64,000 bases of DNA from 3-1-20CM-4-69-9 sp963833655 (GTDB taxonomy: Bacteria > Actinomycetota > Thermoleophilia > Gaiellales > Gaiellaceae): positions 163,464-227,463 of the forward strand of contig CAWHYL010000003.1 of NCBI GenBank assembly GCA_963833655.1, in the 5' to 3' direction. Below are positions 23,089 through 36,609 of this stretch, piece by piece. Position numbers and translations under genes: made by a program. The notes under the pieces are model-generated. The model did not search any database. It saw only the letters and a program-made list of their open reading frames with translations, and was not told the DNA's origin. The first letter of the stretch is position 1; every line of letters begins with the position of its first letter.

Positions 23089-23940
23089 CTACTGCACCTT
23101 CTTGAACACGCGCTCGGTCGCGTCGAGCTCTTCGTAGCACTGCTCGAAGGGGCTGAAGTGGATCGACTCCTTGGCACCGAGGACGAGCACGCCGAACATC
23201 ATCAGGCTCTCGTAGAAGAGGCGGTGGACGCGGTCCTGCAGGGCGCGGTCGAAGTAGATCATCACGTTGCGGCAGATGATCACGTTGAACTCGTTGAACG
23301 ACCCGTCCGAGACGAGGTTGTGCTGCGCGAAGACGACGTTCTCGACGAGCGAGCGCTGGAATTGCGCGCCGTCGTACTTGGCCAGGTAGTACTCCGAGAA
23401 CGCGCGCGTGCCGCCGGCCTTGATGTAGTTCTGCGTGTACTCGCGCATCTTCTCGAGCGGGAAGACACCGCCTCGCGCGCGCTCGAGCACAGACTCGTTG
23501 ATGTCGGTCGCATAGATGCGCGCCCGCTCGTACACGCCTTCCTCCTCGAGCAGGATCGCCAGCGAGTAGACCTCCTCGCCGGTCGAGCAACCGGCGATCC
23601 AGATCCGCGTGAAGGGGTAGGTCCGCAGCAGCGGCACGACCTGCTTCCGGAAGGTGGCGTAGAAGCTCGGGTCGCGGAACATCGCCGTGACGTTGATCGA
23701 CAGGTCGAGCAGGAGCCGCTCCATGCACGCGGGGTCGTGGAGGAGCTTGTCCTGGAGCGCCGAGATGGTGGAGAGGCCTTCGGCCTGGACGCGGCGCCAG
23801 ACGCGCCGGCGGAGCGACGCCGGCGCGTACTCGCGGAAGTCGAAGCCGTAGCGCCGGTAGACGCCTTCGAGCAGGAGCGCGAGCTCGATCTCGTCGACTC
23901 CGTCGCGCTCGGCCGTGTCCTGCTCGACCTCGAAAGCCAT
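23089..23940 (-). CDS. CheR-type glutamate O-methyltransferase
   Basis: 283 residues. N-terminal CheR helical domain (LLLEGVYRRYGFDFREYAPASLRRRV), then the SAM-binding Rossmann domain: IWIAGCSTGEEVYSLAI (motif I), IYATDINESVLERAR, FNVIICRNVMIYFD and LVLGAKESI. Length and motifs match stand-alone CheR. It transfers methyl groups from SAM to glutamates of a partner. It lies 5 nt after the HAMP-repeat kinase gene and directly before cheB, making a methylation pair without a chemotaxis core. Confidence 0.95.
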   Translation of the reverse strand: MAFEVEQDTAERDGVDEIELALLLEGVYRRYGFDFREYAPASLRRRVWRRVQAEGLSTISALQDKLLHDPACMERLLLDLSINVTAMFRDPSFYATFRKQVVPLLRTYPFTRIWIAGCSTGEEVYSLAILLEEEGVYERARIYATDINESVLERARGGVFPLEKMREYTQNYIKAGGTRAFSEYYLAKYDGAQFQRSLVENVVFAQHNLVSDGSFNEFNVIICRNVMIYFDRALQDRVHRLFYESLMMFGVLVLGAKESIHFSPFEQCYEELDATERVFKKVQ

Positions 23941-23945
23941 GTGAG

Positions 23946-29018
<5,073 letters not shown>

Positions 29019-29034
29019 TCCTTTGTGCGAGGTA

Positions 29035-29050
29035 GGTCCACCGGTGGACC
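29035..29050. promoter_or_regulatory. 16-bp perfect palindrome before the signalling operon
   Basis: GGTCCACCGGTGGACC is fully self-complementary and lies just upstream of the SD of the HAMP-repeat kinase gene. It is either an operator or a 5'-UTR hairpin. Confidence 0.55.
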
Positions 29051-29104
29051 GTTGGGCGACGTCTTCCCGGCTAGGAGGGGCCTTCGCCCCCGGACGCGCG
29101 AATC

Positions 29105-30073
29105 TTACTTGTGTGCAGGGAAATCGAGGGCCTGATTCAGGTCCGCCCAGAGCTCCTCGGGTGACTCGAGACCGACGCTGAGCCGGAGCAGTCCGGCCGG
29201 CACGCGCTTTGGCTCCCAGCGGGCGCGGGACTCCAGGACCGAGTGCACCCCGCCGAGGCTCGTCGCATTGGCGATCACGTGCAGCGACGTCTCGACGTGC
29301 CGCGCCGCGTCGGCGTCGGCGACGTCGAACGACAGCAGCCCACCGATCCCCGCATAGCGGACGGTCTGCACCGCCCGGTGCTCACGCAGCCGCCGCGCCA
29401 GCTCCGTCGCCGTCTCCGTCTGGCGGCGGACGCGCACCTCGAGCGTCTTCAGCCCTCGAAGGAGCAGGTACGCCGGATCCGGCGCTGCGGCGATGCCCGT
29501 GCGCGTGCGGAGCTGGTGCAGCCGCTCCGCGTCCTCGTCGCGCTTGCAGACGACGGCGCCGAGCAGGGCGTCGTCGTGGCCGGCCAGGTACTTGGTCGCG
29601 CTGTGCAGAACGAAGTCGGCGCCGTGCTCGAGCGGCCGCAGGTAGACGGGCGTCGCGGCCGTCGCGTCCACGAGCACCCGCGCCGGGTGGGCGGCTGCCG
29701 CTTCCAGATCGGGCATCGTCAAGAACGGGTTCGAGGGCGCCTCGAGCCACACGAAGTCGGCGCCCTCGGGCGGGGGCCCGGTCTGGTCGAACTCGACGTA
29801 GCGAAGGCCCCAGCGCTCGAGCTCCCCGAAGAGGACGCTCGTCCCGAAGTACGCGCCCTCGGCGAGGGCGATCGTGGCTCCGGGCGAGAGGAAGGCGAGG
29901 ACGACGGCCGTCGCCGCGCCGGTGCCCGACGAGAAGAGCAGCGCGCTTCCGCCGTCGAGCCGGCCGAGCTCGCGCTCCGCCTCGGCGCCGGTGGGATGGC
30001 CGTCCCGCTGGTAGTAGAAGGGGCCCGGCGTCCCCTCGCGATACGGCCAGATCGTGGCGCGGTCGACGCTCAC
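29105..30073 (-). CDS. Cys/Met-metabolism PLP enzyme (cystathionine gamma-synthase/lyase family)
   Basis: 322 residues, shorter than the usual 380-400: the N-terminal arm is trimmed. Family landmarks: YYQRDGHPTGAEAERELGRL, LLFSSGTGAATAV, EGAYFGTSVLF, VWLEAPSNPFL, LVDATAATP, and the PLP-binding Lys in VLHSATKYLAGHDDALLGA. The C-terminal region VPAGLLRLSVGLESPEELWADL is the conserved end. Transsulfuration or gamma-elimination of a sulfur amino acid is the family role; synthase and lyase cannot be told apart here. GTG start preceded by TAAAGT 6 nt upstream. Neighbouring genes do not suggest a pathway. Confidence 0.88.
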   Translation of the reverse strand: MSVDRATIWPYREGTPGPFYYQRDGHPTGAEAERELGRLDGGSALLFSSGTGAATAVVLAFLSPGATIALAEGAYFGTSVLFGELERWGLRYVEFDQTGPPPEGADFVWLEAPSNPFLTMPDLEAAAAHPARVLVDATAATPVYLRPLEHGADFVLHSATKYLAGHDDALLGAVVCKRDEDAERLHQLRTRTGIAAAPDPAYLLLRGLKTLEVRVRRQTETATELARRLREHRAVQTVRYAGIGGLLSFDVADADAARHVETSLHVIANATSLGGVHSVLESRARWEPKRVPAGLLRLSVGLESPEELWADLNQALDFPAHK

Positions 30074-30079
30074 GGAGCG

Positions 30080-30085
30080 ACTTTA
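30080..30085 (-). promoter_or_regulatory. TAAAGT -10 box, leaderless start of the PLP enzyme gene
   Basis: On the reverse strand TAAAGT lies 6 nt before the GTG at 30073, with CGCTCC between and no SD. Confidence 0.45.
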
Positions 30086-30130
30086 CTGGCGCTTTACCGC
30101 CGCTTGGGAGCCCGGGTGGATGCTGGAGCC

Positions 30131-31468
30131 ATGATCACTCTCAAGCTCGCACTCGCACTCGTCGCCGCCGCCGGCTGGCACCCGCTTCCGGCCGCTCCGA
30201 TCACTCCCGACTGGAACGCCCGCACGAGCGTCTGGACCGGCAGGCAGATGATCGTCTTCGGTCGCGACCAGCAGACGGCGCTCGACTCGCGGGGTCAGTC
30301 GTACGCGACCGGCGCCGTCAACGTCGCAGCTTCGTACGATCCGGTCTCCCACGCGTGGCGGAAGCTCTCGCCGCCGGCGAAGACCTCCGGTTTCACGGCG
30401 CTGAGCTCCGTCTGGACCGGCAGGGAGATGCTCGTCTGGGGTCAGGGCACGCGCCTCGCGTACAACCCGGCGGCCGACACGTGGCGGCAGCTGCCGCCCT
30501 CGCGCCTGCTCCGCGTGCACGACGGCTTCGGCGCCGTGGTGTGGACCGGCAAGGAGCTGCTCGGCTGGGGCGGCGGTTGCTGCGGCGACGCCTTCTCCGA
30601 CGGCGTCGCCTACAGCCCGGCGACGAACAGCTGGCATGCACTCCCGCGGGCGCCGCTGCGCGGGAGCCAGCACCCGCTCGGAGTCTGGTCGGGGAAGGAG
30701 TACATCGTCGTCGCCGGCTCGCGCGCGGCCGCGTACGACCCCGGCCGCGGGACGTGGCGCCGCCTTCCTGCACCTCCCGCGCACTCCGTGAACGCGACGG
30801 CAGCCTGGGCGGGGAGCGCGATGGTCGTTGCGGGCGGAACGCGTGCGGCGATCGCGTACAGCCCGGCTCGGAACCGCTGGCGTGTGCTGCCGTCGCTGCC
30901 GGCGGGGCGAGCTCCGAAGGTGCTCGTGTTCGACGGCGCGCGAGTGCTCGGCTGGGGCGGGACGCGCGGCGGCGCCACCCTCGTCCTCGGGGCGAAGCGG
31001 TGGACACCGTTTGCGTACGGGCCGCTCCCGGCGCGGCTCGAGCCGGCCGCGGTGTGGACGGGCGCCTCGATGATCGTCTGGGGCGGCGCGGCGACGAAGA
31101 CCTGGGGCCACTACGACGAGGCCGGGGCCGTCTACACGCCGCCCTCCCTCGCGCTCGGCTGCGGCGACGACTGGATGGGGGAGAACATGCGCGTCACGCC
31201 CCAGGTGAAGGAGGCGTTGCGCGTCGCCGTCCACGCGAACCGCGCGCCGCTCGGCGGCCACACGTACTACGGCATGTACTCAGGGACGTCCTACGCGCTC
31301 GCGACGTTCGCACGCTGGCCGGTGGTCTTCCGCGCCGATGCGCGCGGACGGTGGCACGTGCGTGCGACCACCGCCGGGCGGATCTGTGGCACCGTCGTCC
31401 CGACAGAGCTGCTGAAGGTGTGGTCGTTGCGTAGCGCCGGCGGCGGCTGCTACGTGGAACCGCGCTAG
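30131..31468 (+). CDS. Exported Kelch-type beta-propeller protein
   Basis: 445 residues from ATG 30131, preceded by GGAG. The N-terminus MITLKLALALVAAAGWHPLPA looks like a signal peptide. Repeated blades of form VWTGREMLVWGQG, AYNPAADTWRQLP, VWTGKELLGWGGG, AYSPATNSWHALP, and VWTGASMIVWGGA make at least five Kelch-like blades. A C-terminal segment of about 90 residues with Cys (ALGCGDDW, GRICGTV, GGGCYVEPR) may be disulfide-bonded. Likely a secreted binding or scaffold protein; galactose-oxidase catalytic residues are not evident. Divergent from the PLP enzyme and convergent with the BTAD regulator, overlapping its 3' end by 4 nt. Confidence 0.82.
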   Translation: MITLKLALALVAAAGWHPLPAAPITPDWNARTSVWTGRQMIVFGRDQQTALDSRGQSYATGAVNVAASYDPVSHAWRKLSPPAKTSGFTALSSVWTGREMLVWGQGTRLAYNPAADTWRQLPPSRLLRVHDGFGAVVWTGKELLGWGGGCCGDAFSDGVAYSPATNSWHALPRAPLRGSQHPLGVWSGKEYIVVAGSRAAAYDPGRGTWRRLPAPPAHSVNATAAWAGSAMVVAGGTRAAIAYSPARNRWRVLPSLPAGRAPKVLVFDGARVLGWGGTRGGATLVLGAKRWTPFAYGPLPARLEPAAVWTGASMIVWGGAATKTWGHYDEAGAVYTPPSLALGCGDDWMGENMRVTPQVKEALRVAVHANRAPLGGHTYYGMYSGTSYALATFARWPVVFRADARGRWHVRATTAGRICGTVVPTELLKVWSLRSAGGGCYVEPR

Positions 31469-32757
31469 AACTCGCGGGCGTGCCACGTGCGGCGGCCGAA
31501 GCTCGCGGCGAGCGGGTTGAAGGCCGTGAGAAAGCGGAGCTTCAGCGCCGTTGCCCGCGCATCCGCCCGTCGCGCTGCGGCGGGCGGCTTCCTGCCGCGA
31601 ACGCACGACGTCTTCGCCCGGAGCCAGTCCCGGTAGATCCAGTCTGCGGCGATCGACGCGTGGCTCGCCTTCTGGAAACGATCGGAGACGAGCAGTGCCC
31701 GCTCGCCGTCGGGGACGTGCAGCGCGGCGAGCTGCTCGAGCAGGCTTTGCCGGTTCTCCTGGACGCTGTCGAGCTGCGCCGCCGCGACCTGCGGCGACAG
31801 GCTGCAGTCGAAGGCGCCGGCAAGCACCTGCGTGACCTCTGCCCGTCCCTCGTGCGACTGTTGCAGGAAGTTCTCGAGCGTGTACACGAAGGAGCGGAGC
31901 TGCGGATCGGCGGCCGTCGTGCCTGCGGAGGTGCTGTCGCCGTTCCGCGCGAGCAGCGCCGCGGTGACGCCTGCGGCGGCGAGCACGACCAGTGCCAACG
32001 CGGCGAGCAGCCACCTGCGGCGGCGCCGAGGCGCGGTCGTCTGCTCGTGTGCGACGGCCTGCAGCCGCAGGTCCGTGTCCTGGCGCAGCATCGCCTGCTC
32101 CAGGTCGCGGAGCTCCGGCCCCGGCTCGATCCCGAGCTCCTCGACGAACAGCTCGCGCGTGCGCCGGAAGAGCTCGAGCGCTTCGGCCTGTCGTCCCGAG
32201 CGGTACAGCGCAAGCATCAGCAGCGCGCGCGGGTGCTCGCGGAGCGGCTCCCGCACGACGAGCTCCTCGAGCTGCGGGATGACACCGTCGCCCGACTCGA
32301 CCGATGCATGCAGCCAGTCCTCGTACGCGGCCTCGCGTAGCTCGTCGAGGTGGGCCGCGACGGGCTCGGGCGGGCCGCGCCACAGCGCAAGCGCCTGCCG
32401 GAGCGTGTCGCGCGCCTCGCGCGGCGGCAGCGAACCCGCTTCGGCCGTCAGCTGCTCGAACCGTTCGAGGTCGAGCTCGCCCTCCTCGACGCGGAGCAGG
32501 TAGCCGGGCGGTTGTGTGACGAGCCGCTCCGGGCCGAGCGCTTTGCGCAGCTGCGAGACGTAGACCTGCAGCGTCTTCGTCGCCTGTCCGGGCGGCGCCT
32601 CACCCCACAGCTCGTCGATCAGCCGCTCGTTCGAGACGACGTGGTTGCGCTCGAGCAGGAGGAGCGCGAGGAGCGCCCGCGGCTTCGCCGCCGCGAGCTG
32701 CACGGGCTTCCCGTCGACCACCGCCTCGAGCGGGCCCAGGAGCCGGAACTCGTCCAC
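31465..32757 (-). CDS. Membrane-bound BTAD/SARP-type transcriptional regulator
   Basis: 430 residues from GTG 32757. 1-92: OmpR-type winged helix (LLGPLEAVVDGKPVQL, HVVSNERLIDELWGEAPP, LQVYVSQLRKALG, PPGYLLRV). 97-240: bacterial transcriptional activation domain of TPR-like helices (HPRALLMLALYRSGRQAEAL, LFVEELGIEPGPELRDLE). 249-270: one TM helix after RRRRR. 271-430: extracytoplasmic helical domain with two Cys. This is a ToxR/CadC-like one-component layout built on a SARP head. Target genes are unknown; the adjacent divergent carboxylase beta gene shares its promoter region. A much longer upstream frame is a shadow of that gene. Confidence 0.88.
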   Translation of the reverse strand: MDEFRLLGPLEAVVDGKPVQLAAAKPRALLALLLLERNHVVSNERLIDELWGEAPPGQATKTLQVYVSQLRKALGPERLVTQPPGYLLRVEEGELDLERFEQLTAEAGSLPPREARDTLRQALALWRGPPEPVAAHLDELREAAYEDWLHASVESGDGVIPQLEELVVREPLREHPRALLMLALYRSGRQAEALELFRRTRELFVEELGIEPGPELRDLEQAMLRQDTDLRLQAVAHEQTTAPRRRRRWLLAALALVVLAAAGVTAALLARNGDSTSAGTTAADPQLRSFVYTLENFLQQSHEGRAEVTQVLAGAFDCSLSPQVAAAQLDSVQENRQSLLEQLAALHVPDGERALLVSDRFQKASHASIAADWIYRDWLRAKTSCVRGRKPPAAARRADARATALKLRFLTAFNPLAASFGRRTWHAREF

Positions 32758-32765
32758 GCACAGCC

Positions 32766-32771
32766 ATACTA
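32766..32771 (-). promoter_or_regulatory. TAGTAT -10 box of the BTAD regulator
   Basis: On the reverse strand TAGTAT lies 8 nt before GTG 32757 with no SD. It overlaps the forward TAGGCT at 32770. Confidence 0.5.
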
Positions 32772-32775
32772 GGCT
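32770..32775 (+). promoter_or_regulatory. TAGGCT -10 box of the carboxylase beta gene
   Basis: TAGGCT lies 6 nt before the ATG at 32782 with no SD; it overlaps the reverse-strand TAGTAT, giving a compact two-way promoter of 24 bp between starts. Confidence 0.45.
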
Positions 32776-32781
32776 CCGCCC

Positions 32782-34356
32782 ATGGCGACAACGGACGACC
32801 GCGCCGACTCGACGCAGGCGAAGCTCGACCAGCTCCAGCAGCTGCGCGACGAGGCGGAGCACAGCGCGAGCGACAAGGCGGTCGAGCGCCAGCGGCAGCA
32901 GGGCAAGCTGCTCGCGCGCGAGCGGCTGGTCGAGCTCCTCGATCCGGGCTCCTTCGTCGAGCTCGACCGCTACGTCCGTCACCGGGAGTCGAACTTCGGG
33001 ATGCTCGAGCGCCGGCCGTACGGCGACGCTGTCGTCACGGGCTACGGAACGATCTTCGGCCGCAAGGTCTTCGTGTTCTCGCAGGACTTCGCCGTCTTCG
33101 GCGGGTCGTTGAGCGAGGTGTTCGCCGAGAAGATCTGCAAGGTGATGGACCTCGCGCTGAAGTACGGGTGCCCGCTGATCGGCATCAACGACTCCGGCGG
33201 CGCGCGGATCCAGGAAGGCGTCGTCTCGCTTGCCGGATACGCGGAGATCTTCTGGCGCAACGTGCAGTGCTCGGGCGTGATCCCGCAGATCTCGCTCGTG
33301 ATGGGGCCGTGCGCGGGCGGCGCCGTCTACTCGCCCGCGATCACGGACTTCATCTTCATGGTCGAGGGCTCGTCGTACATGTTCATCACCGGCCCCGACG
33401 TCGTGAAGACGGTGACAGGGGAGGAGGTGACGTTCGAGGAGCTCGGCGGCGCGGCGACTCACGCGTCGAAGTCCGGCGTCGCGCAGTTCATCTCACCTGA
33501 CGAGCAGTCGTGTCTCGAGGACGCGCGCTACCTCCTGTCGTTCCTGCCGCAGAACAACGTCGATCCGCCGCCGTACGCGGAGCCGTCCGATCCGCGCCAC
33601 CGGGAAGAAGCCGATCTCGACACGCTCATCCCCGACAACCCGAACAAGCCGTACGACATGCACGAGGTCGTCCGCCGGGTCGTGGACGACGGTGAGTTCT
33701 TCGAGGTGCACGAGCTGTGGGCCGAGAACGTCGTCTGCGGCTTCGCGCGCCTCGGCGGCCGTCCGGTGGGTGTGGTCGGGAATCAGCCGCGCTCGCTCGC
33801 GGGCGTGCTGGACATCGACTCGTCGGAGAAGGCGGCGCGGTTCGTGCGCTTCTGCGACGCGTTCAACATTCCGCTGGTGACGTTCGTCGACGTCCCCGGC
33901 TTCCTGCCGGGGACGCAGCAGGAGTGGGGCGGGATCATCCGCCACGGCGCGAAGCTCCTGTACGCCTACGCAGAGGCGACGGTGCCGAAGCTGACGGTGA
34001 TCACGCGGAAGGCGTACGGCGGCGCGTACGACGTCATGAGCTCGAAGCACATCCGCGCGGACTTCAACTTCGCGTGGCCGACCGCCGAGGTCGCGGTGAT
34101 GGGGCCCGATGGCGCGGTGAACATCATCTTCCGGAAGGAGCTGGAAGAGGCCGACGACCCCGACAAGCGCCGCGAGGAGCTCATCGACGACTACCGCGAG
34201 CGCTTCGCGAATCCGTATGCCGCCGCCGAGCGCGGCTACGTCGACGAGGTGATCGAGCCCCGCCGCACGCGCCCGGTCCTCATCGACGCGCTCGAGACGG
34301 CGCTGACGAAGCGCGAGCTGCGCCCCCGCCGCAAGCACGGCAACATCCCGCTGTAG
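32782..34356 (+). CDS. pccB: Acyl-CoA (propionyl-CoA) carboxylase beta subunit
   Basis: 524 residues, normal for the biotin-dependent carboxyltransferase beta chain. N-terminal crotonase half with DSGGARIQEGVVSLAGYAEI and the oxyanion region MGPCAGGAVYSPA; C-terminal half with VDVPGFLPGTQQEWGGIIRHG and TRKAYGGAYDVMSSKH. Transfers the carboxyl from biotin to acyl-CoA (propionyl- or acetyl-CoA). Closest in look to PccB/AccD5. The biotin-carrying alpha subunit is encoded at 38323 and a possible epsilon subunit at 37684, so the holoenzyme genes are split by unrelated loci. Probably leaderless. Confidence 0.95.
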   Translation: MATTDDRADSTQAKLDQLQQLRDEAEHSASDKAVERQRQQGKLLARERLVELLDPGSFVELDRYVRHRESNFGMLERRPYGDAVVTGYGTIFGRKVFVFSQDFAVFGGSLSEVFAEKICKVMDLALKYGCPLIGINDSGGARIQEGVVSLAGYAEIFWRNVQCSGVIPQISLVMGPCAGGAVYSPAITDFIFMVEGSSYMFITGPDVVKTVTGEEVTFEELGGAATHASKSGVAQFISPDEQSCLEDARYLLSFLPQNNVDPPPYAEPSDPRHREEADLDTLIPDNPNKPYDMHEVVRRVVDDGEFFEVHELWAENVVCGFARLGGRPVGVVGNQPRSLAGVLDIDSSEKAARFVRFCDAFNIPLVTFVDVPGFLPGTQQEWGGIIRHGAKLLYAYAEATVPKLTVITRKAYGGAYDVMSSKHIRADFNFAWPTAEVAVMGPDGAVNIIFRKELEEADDPDKRREELIDDYRERFANPYAAAERGYVDEVIEPRRTRPVLIDALETALTKRELRPRRKHGNIPL

Positions 34357-34362
34357 AAAGAC

Positions 34363-34391
34363 AGGGTCTGACCCCTGCGGGGTCAGACCCC
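34363..34391. repeat. Double-palindrome element (13-3-13), intergenic copy
   Basis: AGGGTCTGACCCC, TGC, GGGGTCAGACCCC. It lies 6 nt after the carboxylase beta stop, followed by GCAGGTCGG. Same family as 39699, 52400 and 54858; could act as a terminator hairpin here. Confidence 0.8.
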
Positions 34392-34421
34392 GCAGGTCGG
34401 CGCCGGAAGCCCGACACGACA

Positions 34422-34573
34422 AAGGCCTTCGGCCAAGCGACGCTTAGCCGAAGGCGAACTGATGCGACGCGAGCACGCGCAGCCTGCTCGCGCCGCACGG
34501 AAGCGGTCAACCGCCCAGCACCGCTAGAGCGCGCGGGCTCTGCCCGCGCGCGTTTCACCGCGCAGCGGCGACC
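34422..34573 (+). repeat. Dispersed intergenic repeat, copy 3 (152 bp)
   Basis: Begins AAGGCC, holds GGCGAACTGATGCG, GCACGCGCAGCCTGCTCGCG, GCCGCACGG and the GCGCGCGGGC hairpin, and ends CCGCGCAGCGGCGACC. Its last 19 bp encode the C-terminal residues and stop of the leftward GGDEF/HD-GYP gene. Confidence 0.8.
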
Positions 34574-36390
34574 AGTTCTCGTCGCGGAACCGCAGGTTTC
34601 GCGACGACATCGATGACGCCAAGCTCCTCCGTGAACGCCGCGACGATCGTGGGGTCGAACTGGGTGCCCGCGCAACGGTGCACCTCAGCCAAGGCCGCCT
34701 GCGGAGAGCGCTTCGCGCGGTAGCTGCGATCCGACGTCATCGCGTCATACGCGTCCGTGACGAAGATGATCCGTGCGCCGATGGGGATCTGCTCGCCGGC
34801 GAGGCCGTCGGGATAGCCGAGGCCGTCCCAGCGCTCGTGATGGCGGAGCACGAGCTCGGCCACAGGGTCGACGCCGAGGCTGTCCAACATCCTGAACCCG
34901 ATCTGCGGATGACGCTGGAGCACGAGCCGCTCCGAGTCCGTCAGCGCACCCGGCTTGCGGAGAAGCTCCTCCGGGATCGCGAGCTTGCCGAGGTCGTGCA
35001 GCTGCCCGGCGAGCCGGATCAGCTCGACCTGCTCGGGATCGAGGCCGACACGCTTCGCGACACGCGCCGCGAGGTCGCCGACGCGGTCCGAATGATCCCC
35101 CGTGTATGTGTCGCGGGCATCGACGGCCTGCGCCAGCGACGCCGCGGCGCGATAGCGCGCGGCCTTGTCCGGGCCGGCAGCGAGACGCTTGAGCTCCGCA
35201 AGTTCGACGACCGCGGGCCGATACAGCCGCACGCGGTTCTTCCCGTGCTCCTTCGCCCAGTAAAGCGCGCTGTCCGCGAGGCGGATCAGCTCGTCACGGC
35301 CGTGTCCCTGCACGGGGAACGTGGCGAGCCCCGCGCTGACCGTGGCGTGGCCCACGTGCTCGAGGTCCAGCGACGCGATCCGCTCGACTACCGAATTCGC
35401 AGCGGTGAGCGCGGTCGCCTCGTCGTGGTCGGCCAGCAGCAGCGCGAACTCGTCGCCGCCCAGCCGGAACGCCTCGCCGCCCTGGCGCAGCCGTCCCGCC
35501 ACCTGCGAGAGCACGCGGTCGCCGGAGGGGTGGCCGAAGCGGTCGTTGATCCTCTTGAAGTCGTCGATGTCGACGAAGCACAACGTCAGCGGCACGCGCT
35601 CCTCCTCGGCGCGCAGCAGCTCGCGCTGCAGGCGCTCGTGGAAGTGGCGGTGGTTGCCGAGGCCGGTGAGCGGATCCGTCAGCGCGAGCCGCATCGCGCG
35701 CAGCTCGCGATGTGTCGACCGCTGGTAGAAGGAGATCGCGAGCAGCGGGCCGATCAGGGCGAGCGCGAGCACAGGCGAGCGCTGCCAGAGCACGACGAGC
35801 ATCAGCGCCGCCGACGCCATGAACGCGAACGGCGTGATCGTCGCGCGCAGGTTCGCGGGGACGAGCCGCTTGTAGCGCTGGCCCGTGCTCAGCGCGATCG
35901 CACCCGAGATGAAGAGGATGTTCACGACCGAGTTCGCGGTCGCGGCGATCAACACGGCGCCGATCAACCCGCCGACGGTGTCCTTGTCGATCGGCAGGAT
36001 CAGCAGCCCTGCCGTGAGCGCGACGATGGCCATCACCGCGACGTTGAACGCGATGCGCTCGAACGGGCGGTGCTGTGCCCCGTGGATGACACCGGTCGCC
36101 ACGAGCAGGAGCAACGCGCCTGCGGCCCAGCCGTACAGCACGATCGCGGCGACGGCGAAGACGAACGTCAACGAGACGACGCCGCCGCTCCCCTCCGCGT
36201 TGATCGGGACCGGGAACCGCTCGGCGAGCGTGGCCGCTGCCGTCAGCGCGACGAGCGAGACGAGCGTGCGCCAGCTGTGCGCCGTGGTGGCGAACTCGTA
36301 CGCGGCTGCAATCAGGATCGCGAGCCCGGCCGCGCAGACCGGTGCGATCAGGAGAGAGAGCCGGCGGGGCGTGACCGCCTGTGCGCTCAC
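34555..36390 (-). CDS. Membrane GGDEF / HD-GYP bifunctional cyclic-di-GMP protein
   Basis: 611 residues, GTG start. Residues 1-220 contain about seven TM helices (a MASE-like sensor). GGDEF domain at about 230-395: LTDPLTGLGNHRHFHERL, DFKRINDRFGHPSGD, and an intact active-site loop RLGGDEFALLL. HD-GYP-type domain at about 410-590: HSDRVGDLAARVAKR, GQLHDLGKLAIPEELLRKPG, RHHERWDGLGYPDGLAGEQIP, DAYDAMTSDRSYR. Could both make and degrade cyclic di-GMP; which activity dominates is not decidable from sequence. The lone downstream end falls inside dispersed repeat copy 3. The gene upstream is a tiny membrane peptide. Confidence 0.94.
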   Translation of the reverse strand: MSAQAVTPRRLSLLIAPVCAAGLAILIAAAYEFATTAHSWRTLVSLVALTAAATLAERFPVPINAEGSGGVVSLTFVFAVAAIVLYGWAAGALLLLVATGVIHGAQHRPFERIAFNVAVMAIVALTAGLLILPIDKDTVGGLIGAVLIAATANSVVNILFISGAIALSTGQRYKRLVPANLRATITPFAFMASAALMLVVLWQRSPVLALALIGPLLAISFYQRSTHRELRAMRLALTDPLTGLGNHRHFHERLQRELLRAEEERVPLTLCFVDIDDFKRINDRFGHPSGDRVLSQVAGRLRQGGEAFRLGGDEFALLLADHDEATALTAANSVVERIASLDLEHVGHATVSAGLATFPVQGHGRDELIRLADSALYWAKEHGKNRVRLYRPAVVELAELKRLAAGPDKAARYRAAASLAQAVDARDTYTGDHSDRVGDLAARVAKRVGLDPEQVELIRLAGQLHDLGKLAIPEELLRKPGALTDSERLVLQRHPQIGFRMLDSLGVDPVAELVLRHHERWDGLGYPDGLAGEQIPIGARIIFVTDAYDAMTSDRSYRAKRSPQAALAEVHRCAGTQFDPTIVAAFTEELGVIDVVAKPAVPRRELVAAAR

Positions 36391-36400
36391 GGTGTGGCTG

Positions 36401-36511
36401 CTACCAGGTGAACTGGTCGGCGAACGCTTCCCACGTGAACTGCCCCAGGAAAGCGGCGATCAGCACCAGGACAACCACGACGGTGATCAGCTTTGTCTTC
36501 CACTGCAACAT
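36401..36511 (-). CDS. 36-residue single-TM membrane peptide
   Basis: Starts MLQWKTKLITVVVVLVLIAA and ends EAFADQFTW. A clear SD (GGAGGGGA) lies 7 nt before the ATG. One hydrophobic helix spans about residues 8-22, with an aromatic C-terminus (FTW occurs twice). Situated between the GGDEF/HD-GYP gene (10 nt downstream on the same strand) and the NlpC/P60 gene. No known function. Confidence rests on the SD, the helix and the neat fit between genes rather than on a recognised family. Confidence 0.6.
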   Translation of the reverse strand: MLQWKTKLITVVVVLVLIAAFLGQFTWEAFADQFTW

Positions 36512-36609
36512 CTGAGAGTCCCCTCCGGTTGACGGCCAGACGCGCGGGATTTTCGTAGGTCGCGCGCGGTGCAGGAATCCCCCGGCCGGGGGATTATGCG
36601 GAATACGGC

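Noticed and set aside
29243..30130. Extension of the Kelch gene upstream to 29243
   Set aside because: It runs antisense through the PLP enzyme; ATG 30131 has a GGAG and begins a signal peptide.
30083..31261. 392-residue reverse ORF opposite the Kelch gene
   Set aside because: No motifs and antisense composition; the forward frame shows repeated VWTG-type blades.
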